Below the pieces are notes generated by a model that did not search any database, was not told where the DNA came from, and worked only from the letters and a program-made list of their open reading frames with translations. From Amycolatopsis nigrescens CSC17Ta-90 (GTDB lineage: Bacteria; Actinomycetota; Actinomycetes; Mycobacteriales; Pseudonocardiaceae), in NCBI RefSeq assembly GCF_000384315.1, contig NZ_ARVW01000001.1, forward strand, positions 4,712,157 to 4,776,156: a stretch of DNA of 64,000 nucleotides, given 5' to 3'. Within the stretch, counting starts at the first letter, position 1. Every line of letters begins with the position of its first letter. Shown piece by piece: positions 17,288 to 26,086 of the stretch. Position numbers and translations under genes: made by a program.

Positions 17288-17774
17288 GCTCCCCGCGATC
17301 TGGGTGTACCTGATCGCCGCCGCGCTGATCACCTGCGAAACCGCGCTGCTGCCCGGAATCGTGCTGCCCACCCTGTCCACCTTGCTGCTCGTCGGCTTCC
17401 TCGCCGAACGCGGCACGGTGAACCTCTGGCTTGCGCTGGCCGTCGCCGCGGGTGCGGCCGTGCTCGGTGATCAGCTCGGCTATCTGGAGGGCCGCCGGTT
17501 CGGCCCAGCGCTGCGGGCCACCTCGGCCGGCAGGCGGGTCGGCCCGGATCGGTGGCGCAGGCTGGACGCTCGGCTGAACCGCTACGGCGTGCCCGCGGTG
17601 ATGGCCGGGCGCTGGCTGGCCGGGGTGCGCACCCTGGTGCCGAGGCTCGCCGGGGCGGCCGCGATGCCACGGGTGCGCTTCACCGCGGGCAGCGCCGCCG
17701 CCGCGCTCGTCTGGGCCGGTGCCGAGCTGCTCGCCGGTCACGCGGCCGCTTCCCTCACCGGCGCCATGTCGTGA
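17259..17774 (+). CDS. DedA family (SNARE-associated/VTT domain) membrane protein
   Basis: About 171 residues with hydrophobic spans near 10-35, 45-65 and 135-165. Family features are the acidic residue early in the first span (CETALLPGIVLP), the GDQLGYLEGRRFG loop and GRWLAGVRTLVPRLAGAAAMPRVRF. DedA proteins are undecaprenyl-phosphate or phospholipid transporters or scramblases. GTG 17259 was chosen because AGGGGGGA is nine bases upstream; a GTG at 17250 would overlap that site. It overlaps the PmtA-like gene by 29 bases. The exact substrate is unknown. Confidence 0.85.
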   Translation: MDSLLPQLAELPAIWVYLIAAALITCETALLPGIVLPTLSTLLLVGFLAERGTVNLWLALAVAAGAAVLGDQLGYLEGRRFGPALRATSAGRRVGPDRWRRLDARLNRYGVPAVMAGRWLAGVRTLVPRLAGAAAMPRVRFTAGSAAAALVWAGAELLAGHAAASLTGAMS

Positions 17775-17817
17775 AGGGCACCTTCCCTACCTTCAACGTA
17801 GGGAAGGTGCCCTTCAC
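17771..17817. terminator. Long inverted repeat, family B copy 1
   Basis: The arms GTGAAGGGCACCTTCCCTAC (17771-17790) and its exact complement (17798-17817) form a 20-bp perfect stem with the 7-base loop CTTCAAC. It begins inside the DedA stop codon and lies between convergent genes, so it is probably a bidirectional terminator. Related copies are at 31633-31687 and 42274-42322. Confidence 0.75.
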
Positions 17818-17823
17818 GGACAG

Positions 17824-18162
17824 TCAGGCGCGGGCGGGCGCGGAGGAGACTGGGAGACCGGCGGTTACCCAGTCCTCGATGCCCCCGGCGTACTTGCGGA
17901 CGTCGGTGTAACCCAGCGCTTCCAGTTTGGACGCCACCGCCTGGCTGTTGCCGCAGGCCGGGTTCGAGCAGTAGGTGACGATCGCGGCGGCCTTGTCCGG
18001 CAACAGCTCTGGCGCCCGCGTCGCCACCTCGTCGGCGACCAAGGGGACGGCGCCGGGCAGATGCTGCTGTGCCCAGTAGTGCTCGCCGAGCGCGTCGAGC
18101 ACGGTGACCTTGTCCTGCTCGATCGCGATCCGCAGCTCTTCGCGGCTGATCAGTGTTGTCAT
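17824..18162 (-). CDS. Single-domain rhodanese-like sulfurtransferase
   Basis: These 112 residues form one rhodanese domain. The active-site loop is TYCSNPACGNS, whose first Cys is the expected persulfide carrier; the second Cys is unusual and could give redox chemistry. VTVLDALGEHYWAQQHLPGAVPL is the CH2A-type N-terminal motif. It diverges from a TetR gene with two related inverted repeats between and just inside the starts, so that TetR probably controls it. A role in sulfur transfer or thiol detoxification is inferred. Confidence 0.88.
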   Translation of the reverse strand: MTTLISREELRIAIEQDKVTVLDALGEHYWAQQHLPGAVPLVADEVATRAPELLPDKAAAIVTYCSNPACGNSQAVASKLEALGYTDVRKYAGGIEDWVTAGLPVSSAPARA

Positions 18163-18182
18163 GGTGACCTCCAGAGATAAGT

Positions 18183-18228
18183 GGACTAGAGTCCGTATCG
18201 ATGACCGAGATTAACGGACCGCAGTCCG
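18183..18228. promoter_or_regulatory. Two related inverted repeats between rhodanese and TetR genes
   Basis: GGACTAGAGTCC (18183-18194) and CGGACCGCAGTCCG (18215-18228) share the half-site GGAC(T/C)..AGTCC. Their centres are about 33 bases apart. The first lies between the divergent starts. The second falls inside the TetR reading frame if translation starts at 18201, or upstream of it if GTG 18240 is the true start. They are probable autoregulatory TetR operators. Confidence 0.55.
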
Positions 18229-18854
18229 GATATGCAAGCGTGCCAGAGGAACTGCTGCAGATCGGGTCGCCGAAGCCGCGGAAGGAACGTGCCGACGCGG
18301 CCAGGAACCGGCAGCGGATCCTGGCCGCGGCCGAGCGGCTGTTCGCCGAACGCGGGGTGCACGCCGTCTCCATGGACCAGGTCGCGGCCGAGGCCGGGGT
18401 CGGCAAGGGCACGCTGTTCCGCCGGTTCACCGACAAGTCCGGTCTCGCCGTGGAACTGCTCGGCACCCGAGAGGCCGAACTGCAACGGGCCATGTTCGAA
18501 GGCTTGCCGCCGCTCGGGCCCGGTGCGCCACCCGGCGAGCGGCTTGTTGCCTTCCTCGCCGCCTACGCGGACTTCCTCGGCAGGCACCTCGACCTGGTGC
18601 ACCTGTCCGAGACCGCGGCCATCGGCGCGCGCTACCGGATCGGCGCCTACCGGCTGTGGCACCGGCACGTGCAGATCCTGCTCCAGCAGGCCCGCCCGGA
18701 CCTGGACGCGGACTACCTGGCGCACGCCCTGCTCGCCCCGCTGGCCGCCGATCAGCGCAAAGCGCTCCAGGACGACTACGACGGTGACCGCGTCCGCGAC
18801 GGCGTGGTCACGTTGGCGAAGCTGGTGCTCAGCGGAGGGGCTGGGGACTCCTGA
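18201..18854 (+). CDS. TetR family transcriptional regulator
   Basis: 217 residues from ATG 18201. The HTH spans about 38-85: QRILAAAERLFAERGVHAVS, MDQVAAEAGVGKGTLFRRF, TDKSGLAVELL. The C-terminal part is an all-helical ligand domain. A GTG at 18240 in the same frame would drop 13 residues and leave the second operator repeat untranslated; neither start has a good ribosome site. It lies directly upstream of mfd, as a TetR gene (Rv1019) does in mycobacteria, but its likely target is the divergent rhodanese gene. Confidence 0.87.
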   Translation: MTEINGPQSGYASVPEELLQIGSPKPRKERADAARNRQRILAAAERLFAERGVHAVSMDQVAAEAGVGKGTLFRRFTDKSGLAVELLGTREAELQRAMFEGLPPLGPGAPPGERLVAFLAAYADFLGRHLDLVHLSETAAIGARYRIGAYRLWHRHVQILLQQARPDLDADYLAHALLAPLAADQRKALQDDYDGDRVRDGVVTLAKLVLSGGAGDS

Positions 18855-18948
18855 TCCTGTCGTACCGAGCACGTACCCTGGACAACGAGAGCCCTTGGTT
18901 TGCCTCGTCCCAGGCAGGGGTGTGCCCGTTTCGTAAGGGGAATCTTCG

Positions 18949-21900
18949 GTGACCGACGCTTCGCTGTCCGGACTCCTGTCTGCCGTCCTGCCCGATTCCG
19001 CCCTGCGCGGGGTGCTCGAACGGGCCGGCGCGCCGCTGCTCGACCTGGAGGGTGCCACCGCCACCCGGCAGCTGGTGATCGCCGCGCTGGCCGCGGACCA
19101 GGGCGCCGGCCGCCCGGTGCTCGCGGTCACCGCCACCGGGCGGGAGGCGGACGAGCTGACCGCCGCACTGTCCGATCTGCTCGGTGCCGGCGCGGTGGCC
19201 GACTTCCCGTCCTGGGAGACGTTGCCGCACGAGCGGCTGTCCCCGCGCGCGGACACCGTGGGCCGGCGGCTGCAGGTGCTGCACCGGCTCCAGGCCGAGG
19301 ACCAGGGCGGGCTGCGGGTGGTGGTGGCCACCGTGCGCAGCCTGATCCAGCCGATGGCGCCGGGACTCGGCTCGCTGGCCCCGGTGGAGCTCCGGGTCGG
19401 CGAGGAGCAGGAGTTCGAGGGGGTGCTGGCCAGGTTCGTCGAGCTGGCCTACACCCGCGTGGACATGGTCGAGAAGCGCGGCGAGTTCGCGGTCCGCGGC
19501 GGCATCGTGGACGTGTTCCCGCCGACCGCCGACCATCCGTTCCGGGTGGAGTTCTGGGGCGACGAGGTCAGCGAGATCCGCGCGTTCGCGGTGTCCGATC
19601 AGCGCTCGCTGCCGGGCGAGATCGCCGAGGTGATCTCGCCGCCGTGCCGGGAGCTGCTGCTCACCGAGAGCGTCAAGGTCAGGGCGGGCGAACTGGCCGA
19701 GGCGCATGCCGCGGACGCGCAGCTGGCCGAAATGCTGACCAAACTGGCTGGTGGAATCCCTTGCGAGGGAATGGAAGCGCTGATCCCGGTGCTCTGCGAG
19801 GGCGAGCTGGAGCTGCTCACCGACGCGATGCCGAAGGGCAGTCATGTGCTGATCGCGGACCCGGAGAAGATCCGCGCGCGGGCGCACGACCTGGTGCGCA
19901 CCGGCCAGGAGTTCCTGGAGGCGTCCTGGACCACCGCCGCTTCGGGCGGCCAGGCTCCGATCGATCTCGGCGCCTCCGCCTACCGTGACCTCGCCGAGGT
20001 GGCCGAGCACGCCGGGGCGACCGGCAGGCCGTGGTGGACGCTTTCCCAGCTGACCAGCGAGGGTGCCGACGTGCTCCGGGTCGGCATCGAGGCTTCGCCG
20101 GGTTATCGCGGTGACCTGGAGCGGGCGGCGACCGATCTGCGCGCGCACACCGCGGCCGGTGGCGCAGGGGTGCTGGTGGTGGCCGGGCACGGCACCGCGG
20201 CCCGTGCGGTGGAGCAGTTCTCCGCGGTTGAAGTACCCGCGACGCTGGCTGATGACGGGTTGTCCGAGCCGCCGAAGCCAGGCGTCGTCACGGTCACCTG
20301 CGGCGGGCTGGCCGAGGGTTTCGTGGCACCGGAGCTGGGGCTGGTGGTGCTGACCGAAGCGGACCTGACCGGCCGCGGCGCCACCGCCGGGCAGTCCACA
20401 AAGGACCTCAACGCGAAGATGCCGTCGCGGCGGCGCAACGCGGTGGACCCGCTCGCGCTCAAGACCGGCGACTACGTGGTGCACGACCAGCACGGCATCG
20501 GGCGGTTCGTGGAGATGGTGCAGCGCACCGTCGGCGGGGCGACCAGGGAGTACCTGCTGCTGGAGTACGCCTCCTCCAAGCGCGGGCATCCAGGGGACCG
20601 GCTGTACGTGCCGACCGACCAGCTGGACGAGGTGTCCCGCTATGTCGGCGGCGAGCTGCCGTCGCTGAACAAGCTCGGCGGCTCGGACTGGAAGAACACC
20701 AAAGCCAAGGCGCGCAAGGCGGTCAAGGAGATCGCCGCCGAGCTGGTGCAGCTCTACGCCGCCCGGCAGGCCGCGCCGGGGCACGCCTTCGGCCCGGACA
20801 CCCCGTGGCAGGGCGAGCTGGAGGACGCGTTCCCGTTCACCGAGACCAACGACCAGCTGGCCGCGATCGAAGAGGTCAAGGCGGACATGCGGCGCGGGGT
20901 GCCGATGGACAGGGTGATCTGCGGCGACGTGGGCTACGGCAAGACCGAGATCGCGGTGCGCGCGGCGTTCAAGGCGGTGCAGGACGGCAAGCAGGTCGCC
21001 GTGCTGGTGCCGACCACCCTGCTCGCCCAGCAGCACCTGAACACCTTCACCGAGCGGATGCAGTCCTTCCCGGTGAACATCAAGGGCCTTTCCCGATTCA
21101 CCGTCAAGTCCGAAGTGGACGGTGTGCTGGAGGGGCTGGCCGAGGGTGAGGTCGACATCGTGATCGGCACGCATCGCTTGCTGCAGACCGGAATCCGGTA
21201 CAAGGACCTCGGGCTGGTGATCGTCGACGAGGAACAGCGCTTCGGCGTGGAGCACAAGGAGCACATCAAGGCGCTGCGCACGCACGTGGACGTGCTGACC
21301 ATGTCCGCCACGCCGATCCCGCGGACGCTGGAGATGTCGCTGGCCGGGATCAGGGAGATGTCCACCATCCTGACCCCGCCGGAGGACCGGCACCCGATCC
21401 TGACCTACGTCGGCGGCTACGACGACAAGCAGGTCGGCGCCGCGATCCGGCGTGAACTGCTGCGCGACGGCCAGGTGTTCTACGTGCACAACCGGGTCTC
21501 GTCGATCGAGAAGGCGGCGAAGCGGCTGCGTGACCTGGTGCCGGACGCGCGGGTGGTGACTGCGCACGGCCAGATGAACGAGGACAAGCTGGAGAAGATC
21601 ATCGAGGGGTTCTGGGCCCGCGAGTTCGACGTGCTGGTGTGCACGACGATCGTGGAGACCGGGCTGGACATCTCGAACGCGAACACGCTCATCGTGGAGC
21701 GCGGTGACATGCTCGGCCTCGCCCAGCTGCACCAACTCCGCGGCCGGGTCGGCCGTGGCCGTGAGCGCGGGTACGCGTACTTCCTGTACCCGTCGGAGGC
21801 CCCGCTGACCGAGACCGCGCACGACCGGCTTGCCACCATCGCGCAGAACACCGAGTTGGGCGCGGGGATGGCGGTGGCGATGAAGGACCTGGAGATCCGC

Positions 21901-22524
21901 GGTGCCGGGAACATCCTCGGCGCGGAGCAGTCCGGGCACATCGCGGGCGTCGGCTTCGACCTCTACGTCCGGCTGGTCGGCGAGGCGGTGGACGTGTTCC
22001 GCAGGCACGCCGGCGCGGAGCCGCTGGAGGACGAGGCGCCCGCCGAGGTGCGGGTGGACCTGCCGGTGGACGCGCACATCCCGCACGACTACGTGCCGGG
22101 GGAACGGCTCCGGCTGGAGGCCTACCGCAAGATCGCCGCGGCGCCGGACGGTGCCGCGCTGGACGCGGTGAAGGAGGAGCTGGTCGACCGGTACGGGCAG
22201 CCGCCGGCTCCGGTGCTGCGGCTGCTTTCGGTGGCCAGGTTCCGGCACGCCTGCCGTGCGGCCGGGGTGACCGAGGTGTCCGCGCAGGGCAACACCATCC
22301 GGTTCGCCCCGCTGCCGCTGGCCGACTCGCAGCTGGTGCGGCTGAAGCGGCTGCACCCGAAGGCGATGTACAAGGCGATCACCAGCACGGTGTCCGTGCC
22401 GAAGCCGACCGAGGGGCCCGCCGGCGGGCGGATGGGCGCGCCGCCGCTGCGGGACGAGGAGCTGCTGGACTGGTGCACCAAGCTGCTCGGCCAGCTGACC
22501 AAGCAGCCCGCCGCGGTCGGCTGA
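18949..22524 (+). CDS. mfd: Transcription-repair coupling factor
   Basis: Mfd removes stalled RNA polymerase at DNA lesions and recruits UvrA. The 1191 residues fit the family. In order: a UvrB-like N-terminal region (to about 330), a CarD-like RNA-polymerase-interaction domain (about 500-570, [16 protein letters not shown]), then RecG-like helicase domains with Walker [12 protein letters not shown] (about 657), DEEQRFG (about 760), TATPIPRTL and [12 protein letters not shown], and a C-terminal TRCF domain. The GTG start has AAGGGG nearby. The TetR gene is 94 bases upstream. Confidence 0.97.
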   Translation: MTDASLSGLLSAVLPDSALRGVLERAGAPLLDLEGATATRQLVIAALAADQGAGRPVLAVTATGREADELTAALSDLLGAGAVADFPSWETLPHERLSPRADTVGRRLQVLHRLQAEDQGGLRVVVATVRSLIQPMAPGLGSLAPVELRVGEEQEFEGVLARFVELAYTRVDMVEKRGEFAVRGGIVDVFPPTADHPFRVEFWGDEVSEIRAFAVSDQRSLPGEIAEVISPPCRELLLTESVKVRAGELAEAHAADAQLAEMLTKLAGGIPCEGMEALIPVLCEGELELLTDAMPKGSHVLIADPEKIRARAHDLVRTGQEFLEASWTTAASGGQAPIDLGASAYRDLAEVAEHAGATGRPWWTLSQLTSEGADVLRVGIEASPGYRGDLERAATDLRAHTAAGGAGVLVVAGHGTAARAVEQFSAVEVPATLADDGLSEPPKPGVVTVTCGGLAEGFVAPELGLVVLTEADLTGRGATAGQSTKDLNAKMPSRRRNAVDPLALKTGDYVVHDQHGIGRFVEMVQRTVGGATREYLLLEYASSKRGHPGDRLYVPTDQLDEVSRYVGGELPSLNKLGGSDWKNTKAKARKAVKEIAAELVQLYAARQAAPGHAFGPDTPWQGELEDAFPFTETNDQLAAIEEVKADMRRGVPMDRVICGDVGYGKTEIAVRAAFKAVQDGKQVAVLVPTTLLAQQHLNTFTERMQSFPVNIKGLSRFTVKSEVDGVLEGLAEGEVDIVIGTHRLLQTGIRYKDLGLVIVDEEQRFGVEHKEHIKALRTHVDVLTMSATPIPRTLEMSLAGIREMSTILTPPEDRHPILTYVGGYDDKQVGAAIRRELLRDGQVFYVHNRVSSIEKAAKRLRDLVPDARVVTAHGQMNEDKLEKIIEGFWAREFDVLVCTTIVETGLDISNANTLIVERGDMLGLAQLHQLRGRVGRGRERGYAYFLYPSEAPLTETAHDRLATIAQNTELGAGMAVAMKDLEIRGAGNILGAEQSGHIAGVGFDLYVRLVGEAVDVFRRHAGAEPLEDEAPAEVRVDLPVDAHIPHDYVPGERLRLEAYRKIAAAPDGAALDAVKEELVDRYGQPPAPVLRLLSVARFRHACRAAGVTEVSAQGNTIRFAPLPLADSQLVRLKRLHPKAMYKAITSTVSVPKPTEGPAGGRMGAPPLRDEELLDWCTKLLGQLTKQPAAVG

Positions 22525-22546
22525 CCAGCGTTTTCGCAGGTCAGCG

Positions 22547-22592
22547 GTCGTGAGTGAAAAGTGTTGCCGGAGCAACGCTTTTCGCTCACGAC
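22547..22592. terminator. Long inverted repeat, family A copy 2, convergent terminator
   Basis: GTCGTGAGTGAAAAGTGTTGC (22547-22567) faces 22572-22592, whose complement differs at two positions that still allow G:U pairs. It resembles the repeat at 3798-3843 in the outer GTCGTGAGTG and in having paired gttgc/gcaac near the loop. It lies between the mfd stop and a convergent gene. Confidence 0.75.
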
Positions 22593-22602
22593 GTTGGGTG
22601 GG

Positions 22603-23022
22603 TTAGTCGACGAGGCGTAGCTCGATGCTGCTGCTGAACTGGGTGCGGCGGGTCCAGCCGGAGACGGCGCCGATGTTCAGCAGCAGCGTGCGGTCCTCCG
22701 GGCCCCAGTGGCCCATCCGCGCGAAGGGCATTTCCGCGGAATGGAGGCGTTCGCAAGTCTTCTTCCCGCTGATCACCTGCCAGCCCTGGCGGCGGCCGTT
22801 ACCGTTCGCGATGTTCCGCTGGACGAAAACGAGCGGATTTCCGATTTCCCGGCTGCTCGCCCCGCCGTCGGCGACATAGAGCAGGCCGGTCACCTTGTAG
22901 TGCTTGTTGTCGTTGATCAGCTCCACCTGACCGCAGATCTCCAGGGTCACTCTGCCGGCCTTACCGCCCGCGATCGTCCACGGCAGGAAGAATTCCTTGG
23001 TGATTTCCGCGGTGTCCTGCAT
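22603..23022 (-). CDS. Hypothetical protein
   Basis: 139 residues, not recognised. No signal peptide or membrane span. The sequence alternates short hydrophobic and polar stretches (ITLE, VTGLLYVAD, TLLLNIGAV, SSSIELRLV), which suggests an all-beta fold. The C-terminal half contains one Cys and several Trp. The ATG at 23022 has a GAGG ribosome site. Codon use is mixed, less GC-biased than mfd, and the upstream DNA carries a partial family B repeat and a broken XRE gene, so this is a local insertion in the core order. No function can be assigned. Confidence 0.6.
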   Translation of the reverse strand: MQDTAEITKEFFLPWTIAGGKAGRVTLEICGQVELINDNKHYKVTGLLYVADGGASSREIGNPLVFVQRNIANGNGRRQGWQVISGKKTCERLHSAEMPFARMGHWGPEDRTLLLNIGAVSGWTRRTQFSSSIELRLVD

Positions 23023-23057
23023 CGGGTGACCTCGCTTCCGGGGGCGCGTACGGGCGT

Positions 23058-23082
23058 CTCCAAAGTAAGGCAGGTGCCCTTC
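23058..23082. repeat. Partial, degenerate family B repeat (right half)
   Basis: CTCCAAAGTAAGG followed by CAGGTGCCCTTC resembles the loop and right arm of the family B hairpins (CTTCAAAGTAGG, AAGGTGCCCTTC) with one inserted and one lost base. No left arm is present. It looks like a decayed copy in the promoter region of the hypothetical gene at 22603. Confidence 0.4.
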
Positions 23083-23158
23083 TGGCAGCGCTTTCTTGCG
23101 CGCTTCGAGTGACCACCGACCGGGTGAGAGGCCGATATCGTGGAACGCTAAGAAGGGT

Positions 23159-23177
23159 TACTTCGCGGCGCGAAGTA
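23159..23177. promoter_or_regulatory. 19-bp palindrome upstream of the XRE pseudogene
   Basis: TACTTCGCGGCGCGAAGTA is a perfect palindrome around a central G, 33 bases before the GTG of the XRE-type gene. It could be an operator for that regulator or a small hairpin in its leader. No second copy was seen nearby. Confidence 0.35.
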
Positions 23178-23209
23178 CTTGCGAGGTAGGCAAGGCCGGC
23201 TCCATTGCG

Positions 23210-24001
23210 GTGAATCATTCGCGCCGTGCGGGTCAGGAGCGGGGGTACCGTTCCTCGGCGCGAGCGCGCGAGCTGGGTGACGCGCTGACCCAGGTACGGG
23301 AGAAGGCCGAACTCACCGCCGACTCGCTGGCCAAATCACTGAGCTGGTCGCCGAGCAAGATCTCGCGGATGGAGAGCGGGAAGCGCGGCTCGTCGGAAAT
23401 GGACGTGGCGATCTACGCGGTCAAGTGCGGCGCCCCGCGGCCCGAACTCGAACGCCTGCGGCAGCTCGCCAGGGAGACCGACGCGGAGTACCGCCTGCAG
23501 GCACACGGCCGGGACCTGCCGGACAACCTGCGCTCACTGATCCGGCTGGAGAACACCGCCGACGCGATCATCAACTACGACCTCGTCTCCATCCCCGGCC
23601 TTCTCCAGACCGAAGACTATGTGCGGGCGCTTCTTGGCATGAGTAAACAAATGTCGGAGGGTCAGTTCGAGCCGCGTGTGCTCGCTCGACTCAGCTGACA
23701 GCGAATCCTGGATCGGCGTCGAAGAGGGCAGTCGTGCTTTTTCGTGCACGAACACGCTCTCCGGTCAGTGGTCGGCGGGTTCCGGGTGATCCGCTATACA
23801 GAACACCGGCCGGTGGCCTGCGTTCCGACCCATACCGCGACCTTGTTCCTCGAGGAGCCGGAAGAGCTTGAGACCTATCGAAGGATCGTTGGTGATCTCG
23901 GGGCGACTGCGCTCAGCCCGATCGAATCCCAGGAGTGGCTGAGCGGTCTGGCGAGTGAGTATGACCGGCTGGAGGCGGGCTTGAAGCCCGAACCGGGGTG
24001 A
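23210..24001 (+). pseudogene. XRE-family regulator with DUF5753 domain, disrupted
   Basis: From GTG 23210 the reading frame gives an HTH_31-type DNA-binding domain (ARELGDALTQVREKAELTAD, LSWSPSKISRMESG) and the start of a DUF5753 domain (YDLVSIPGLLQTEDYVRALL). It stops at an in-frame TGA (23696-23698). The same frame continues with DRRRRGQSCFFVHEHALR, EHRPVACVP and a C terminus FLEEPEELETYRRIVGDL, all typical DUF5753. Between VVGG and FRVIRYTEHRP about 45-50 residues of the usual domain are missing. A nonsense change plus an internal deletion make it a pseudogene. The usual DUF397 partner is absent. Confidence 0.8.
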
Positions 24002-24020
24002 CTGTGATGTCGCAGCGGGG

Positions 24021-24081
24021 CGACGCGTGTGCGGGGAGCGCGGACACGTGTGCGGGGGACGCGGACGCGAGTGTGGACAGG
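24021..24081. repeat. Short tandem repeat, three units of about 20 bp
   Basis: Three degenerate units start at about 24021, 24041 and 24062, with a core GGACACGTGTGCGGGGGA and variants GACGCGTGTGCGGGGA and GGACGCGAGTGTGGACA. It fills the gap between the XRE pseudogene and the lipoprotein gene, ending about 43 bases before the latter's start. It is too short and too degenerate for a CRISPR array. Confidence 0.5.
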
Positions 24082-24124
24082 CGCTGTGTTCAGGGGCGGG
24101 GGCTGTGAGAGGGTAACGGGCGTG

Positions 24125-25117
24125 ATGAGGATCATCGGCCGCCCTCGGGCTTTGCTCGCTGTCCTAGCCGCCTGTCTCCTGGTCGCCGGGTGCGGCTCCG
24201 GGCCGAGTCAGGTCGGCGCCGCGGTGATCGTCGGCGGCCGGGTCGTCTCGGTCGACGACGTGCAGAAGATGGTGGAGAAGGTCACCAAGGCCGAGCCCGC
24301 CGCCCAGCAGCTCGCCCGGAACCACAAGCTGGACCTGGTGTCCCGCGCGATCATCGGGCAGCTCGTGGTGCACGACCTGCTCGGTGAGGCCGCCAAGAAG
24401 GAAGGCCTCAGGGCCGACCAGGCACAGGTCGACCAGCTGTTCGCGCAGAACCCGCTCGGCGTGGCGCTGCCCACCGACGGTTCCGCCGGACCGGACGTGC
24501 TCGCCCAGCAGCTCGCCTTCCGCTCCCGCGAGCAGGGCGAGGTCTACACCGACCAGGTGCTGCTCAAGCAGCTCGGCGAGAAGTACCTAGACAAGCTCTC
24601 CATCACCTTCGACTACACCAGCGTCGGCTCGGACGACCCGTCCGGGCAGCCGGGTTCGCTGCGGGAGAAGGCGCTGGAGAAGGCTCGGCAGTTCGCGCAG
24701 GGGCCGGCCGAGGTCGCGCGGGTCATCGCGGAGGACAAGGGCACCGGCGCCGGTGCCGGCGAAGGTGAGCGCGTGCCCGCTTCGCAGGCGCCTGACCTCG
24801 CCGGTTCGGCGCTCTTCGGCGTGCCGCCCGGCACGGTGGTCGCGCTGCAGCTCAACGAGCAGCAGGCCAACTGGGTGGTCGCGGTGATCAGGGAACGCAC
24901 CCAGGACGCGACCCCCGGGGTGGACCAGGCCGCGCCGGTGGACGAGGGCCAGTACGCGGCGGCCGGCCGCCGCCTGCTGCAGCCCTACTTCGACCAGGCC
25001 GCGGTCAAGATCAACCCGCGGTTCGGCGTCTGGGACCCGGTCGCGCTCGGCCTGGCGCCGAACGAGAACGAGACCAAGGGCATCGTGCTCCCGGCCAAGG
25101 AATCACTCCGGCCGTGA
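24125..25117 (+). CDS. SurA-like lipoprotein (peptidyl-prolyl isomerase N-domain type)
   Basis: 330 residues with a signal peptide ending at the lipobox LVAGC. The mature N terminus (AAVIVGGRVVSVDDVQKMVE and the following helices) resembles the SurA N-terminal chaperone module, and the middle part (about 95-230) is helical and charged. No clear parvulin active-site motif is seen, so folding-chaperone activity rather than isomerase activity is likelier. ATG 24125 was chosen over GTG 24122. Its stop overlaps the mazG start (GTGA), so it is coupled to mazG. The role in envelope protein folding is inferred. Confidence 0.75.
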   Translation: MRIIGRPRALLAVLAACLLVAGCGSGPSQVGAAVIVGGRVVSVDDVQKMVEKVTKAEPAAQQLARNHKLDLVSRAIIGQLVVHDLLGEAAKKEGLRADQAQVDQLFAQNPLGVALPTDGSAGPDVLAQQLAFRSREQGEVYTDQVLLKQLGEKYLDKLSITFDYTSVGSDDPSGQPGSLREKALEKARQFAQGPAEVARVIAEDKGTGAGAGEGERVPASQAPDLAGSALFGVPPGTVVALQLNEQQANWVVAVIRERTQDATPGVDQAAPVDEGQYAAAGRRLLQPYFDQAAVKINPRFGVWDPVALGLAPNENETKGIVLPAKESLRP

Positions 25118-26070
25118 CCGGAGGTTTCCCCGGCAGCGTCGTCGTCCTGACCGGACCCGACGCCGCGCTGCCGGCCGCCGCGCTGACCGCCCTGCGTGGC
25201 GCGTCCGTGGTGTACGCGGGCTCGGATCTGGACGCCGTCGCGCTGGGCGTGGAGCGAGCGCCGGAGGTGGCGAAACTGCTCGCCGAGCCGGTGCTGCTGA
25301 TCGCTTCTTCGGCCACCGAGCCGGGCGCCGCCGCACTGCTGGCTTCGGGGGCAAGGCTGATCGAGGCGCCGCGACAGGCCGGGGCCGGGCTGGCCGAGGC
25401 CGCGCGGGTGATGGACCGGCTGCGCTCGCCGGGCGGCTGCCCGTGGGACGCGGTGCAGACACACGATTCGCTGCGCCAGTACCTGGTCGAGGAGACCTAC
25501 GAGCTGCTGGACGCGATCGAGCAGGGCGACCGAGCGGCGATGCGCGAGGAACTCGGTGACGTGCTGCTGCAGGTGCTCTTCCACGCCAGGGTGGCCGCCG
25601 AGCACGCCGAGGACCCGTTCGACATCGACGTGGTGGCCGGTGAGCTGGTGGCCAAGCTGGTCGGCCGGCATCCGCACGTGTTCGCCGACGCGGCCAAGGT
25701 GCACACCGCCGAGCACCAGCAGGTGAAGTGGGAAGAGCTCAAGCAGGCCGAAAAGGGCCGTAAGTCCATTGTGGACGGTGTGGCGCTCGGCCAGCCCGCC
25801 ATCGCGCTGGCCGGGAAGCTGGGGCAGCGCACCGGGCGGGCCGGGATTCCGTTCGACCTGTTCCCGGCCGGGCCGTCGCACGCCGAGCAGCTGTTCCGCA
25901 TCGCGGCCGGCGCCCGGCGCGGCGGGATCGACCCGGAGGGCGAGCTGCGCGCGGTCGCCAAGCGGTTCGCCGCCGATGTCCGCGCCGCCGAGCACGCGGC
26001 AAGGGCGGCCGGCATCGAGCCGTCCACCCTCGAAGCCGACGGCTGGCGCGGCTACTGGCCGGCGCGCTGA
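25114..26070 (+). CDS. mazG: MazG family nucleoside triphosphate pyrophosphohydrolase
   Basis: MazG hydrolyses NTPs or aberrant dNTPs to monophosphates and pyrophosphate. The core begins with VMDRLRSPGGCPWDAVQTHDSL and contains EETYELLDAIEQ and EELGDVLLQVLFHARVA, the Glu/Asp set that binds Mg. An N-terminal extension of about 90 residues resembles the nucleotide-methylase-like leader seen in actinobacterial MazG. Length 318 fits. The GTG start overlaps the lipoprotein stop by four bases. Confidence 0.94.
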   Translation: MTGGFPGSVVVLTGPDAALPAAALTALRGASVVYAGSDLDAVALGVERAPEVAKLLAEPVLLIASSATEPGAAALLASGARLIEAPRQAGAGLAEAARVMDRLRSPGGCPWDAVQTHDSLRQYLVEETYELLDAIEQGDRAAMREELGDVLLQVLFHARVAAEHAEDPFDIDVVAGELVAKLVGRHPHVFADAAKVHTAEHQQVKWEELKQAEKGRKSIVDGVALGQPAIALAGKLGQRTGRAGIPFDLFPAGPSHAEQLFRIAAGARRGGIDPEGELRAVAKRFAADVRAAEHAARAAGIEPSTLEADGWRGYWPAR

Positions 26071-26086
26071 CGCGTAACCTGAACGG

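Noticed and set aside
18829..22575. A 1248-codon open frame antisense to mfd
   Set aside because: It is an effect of high GC3 in mfd, which opens the antisense frame. It has a His/Arg/Gly-rich composition and no motif, while the plus strand encodes a complete Mfd.
24021..24081. CRISPR array
   Set aside because: Three contiguous degenerate units of about 20 bp have no spacers between them, and no cas genes are in the window.
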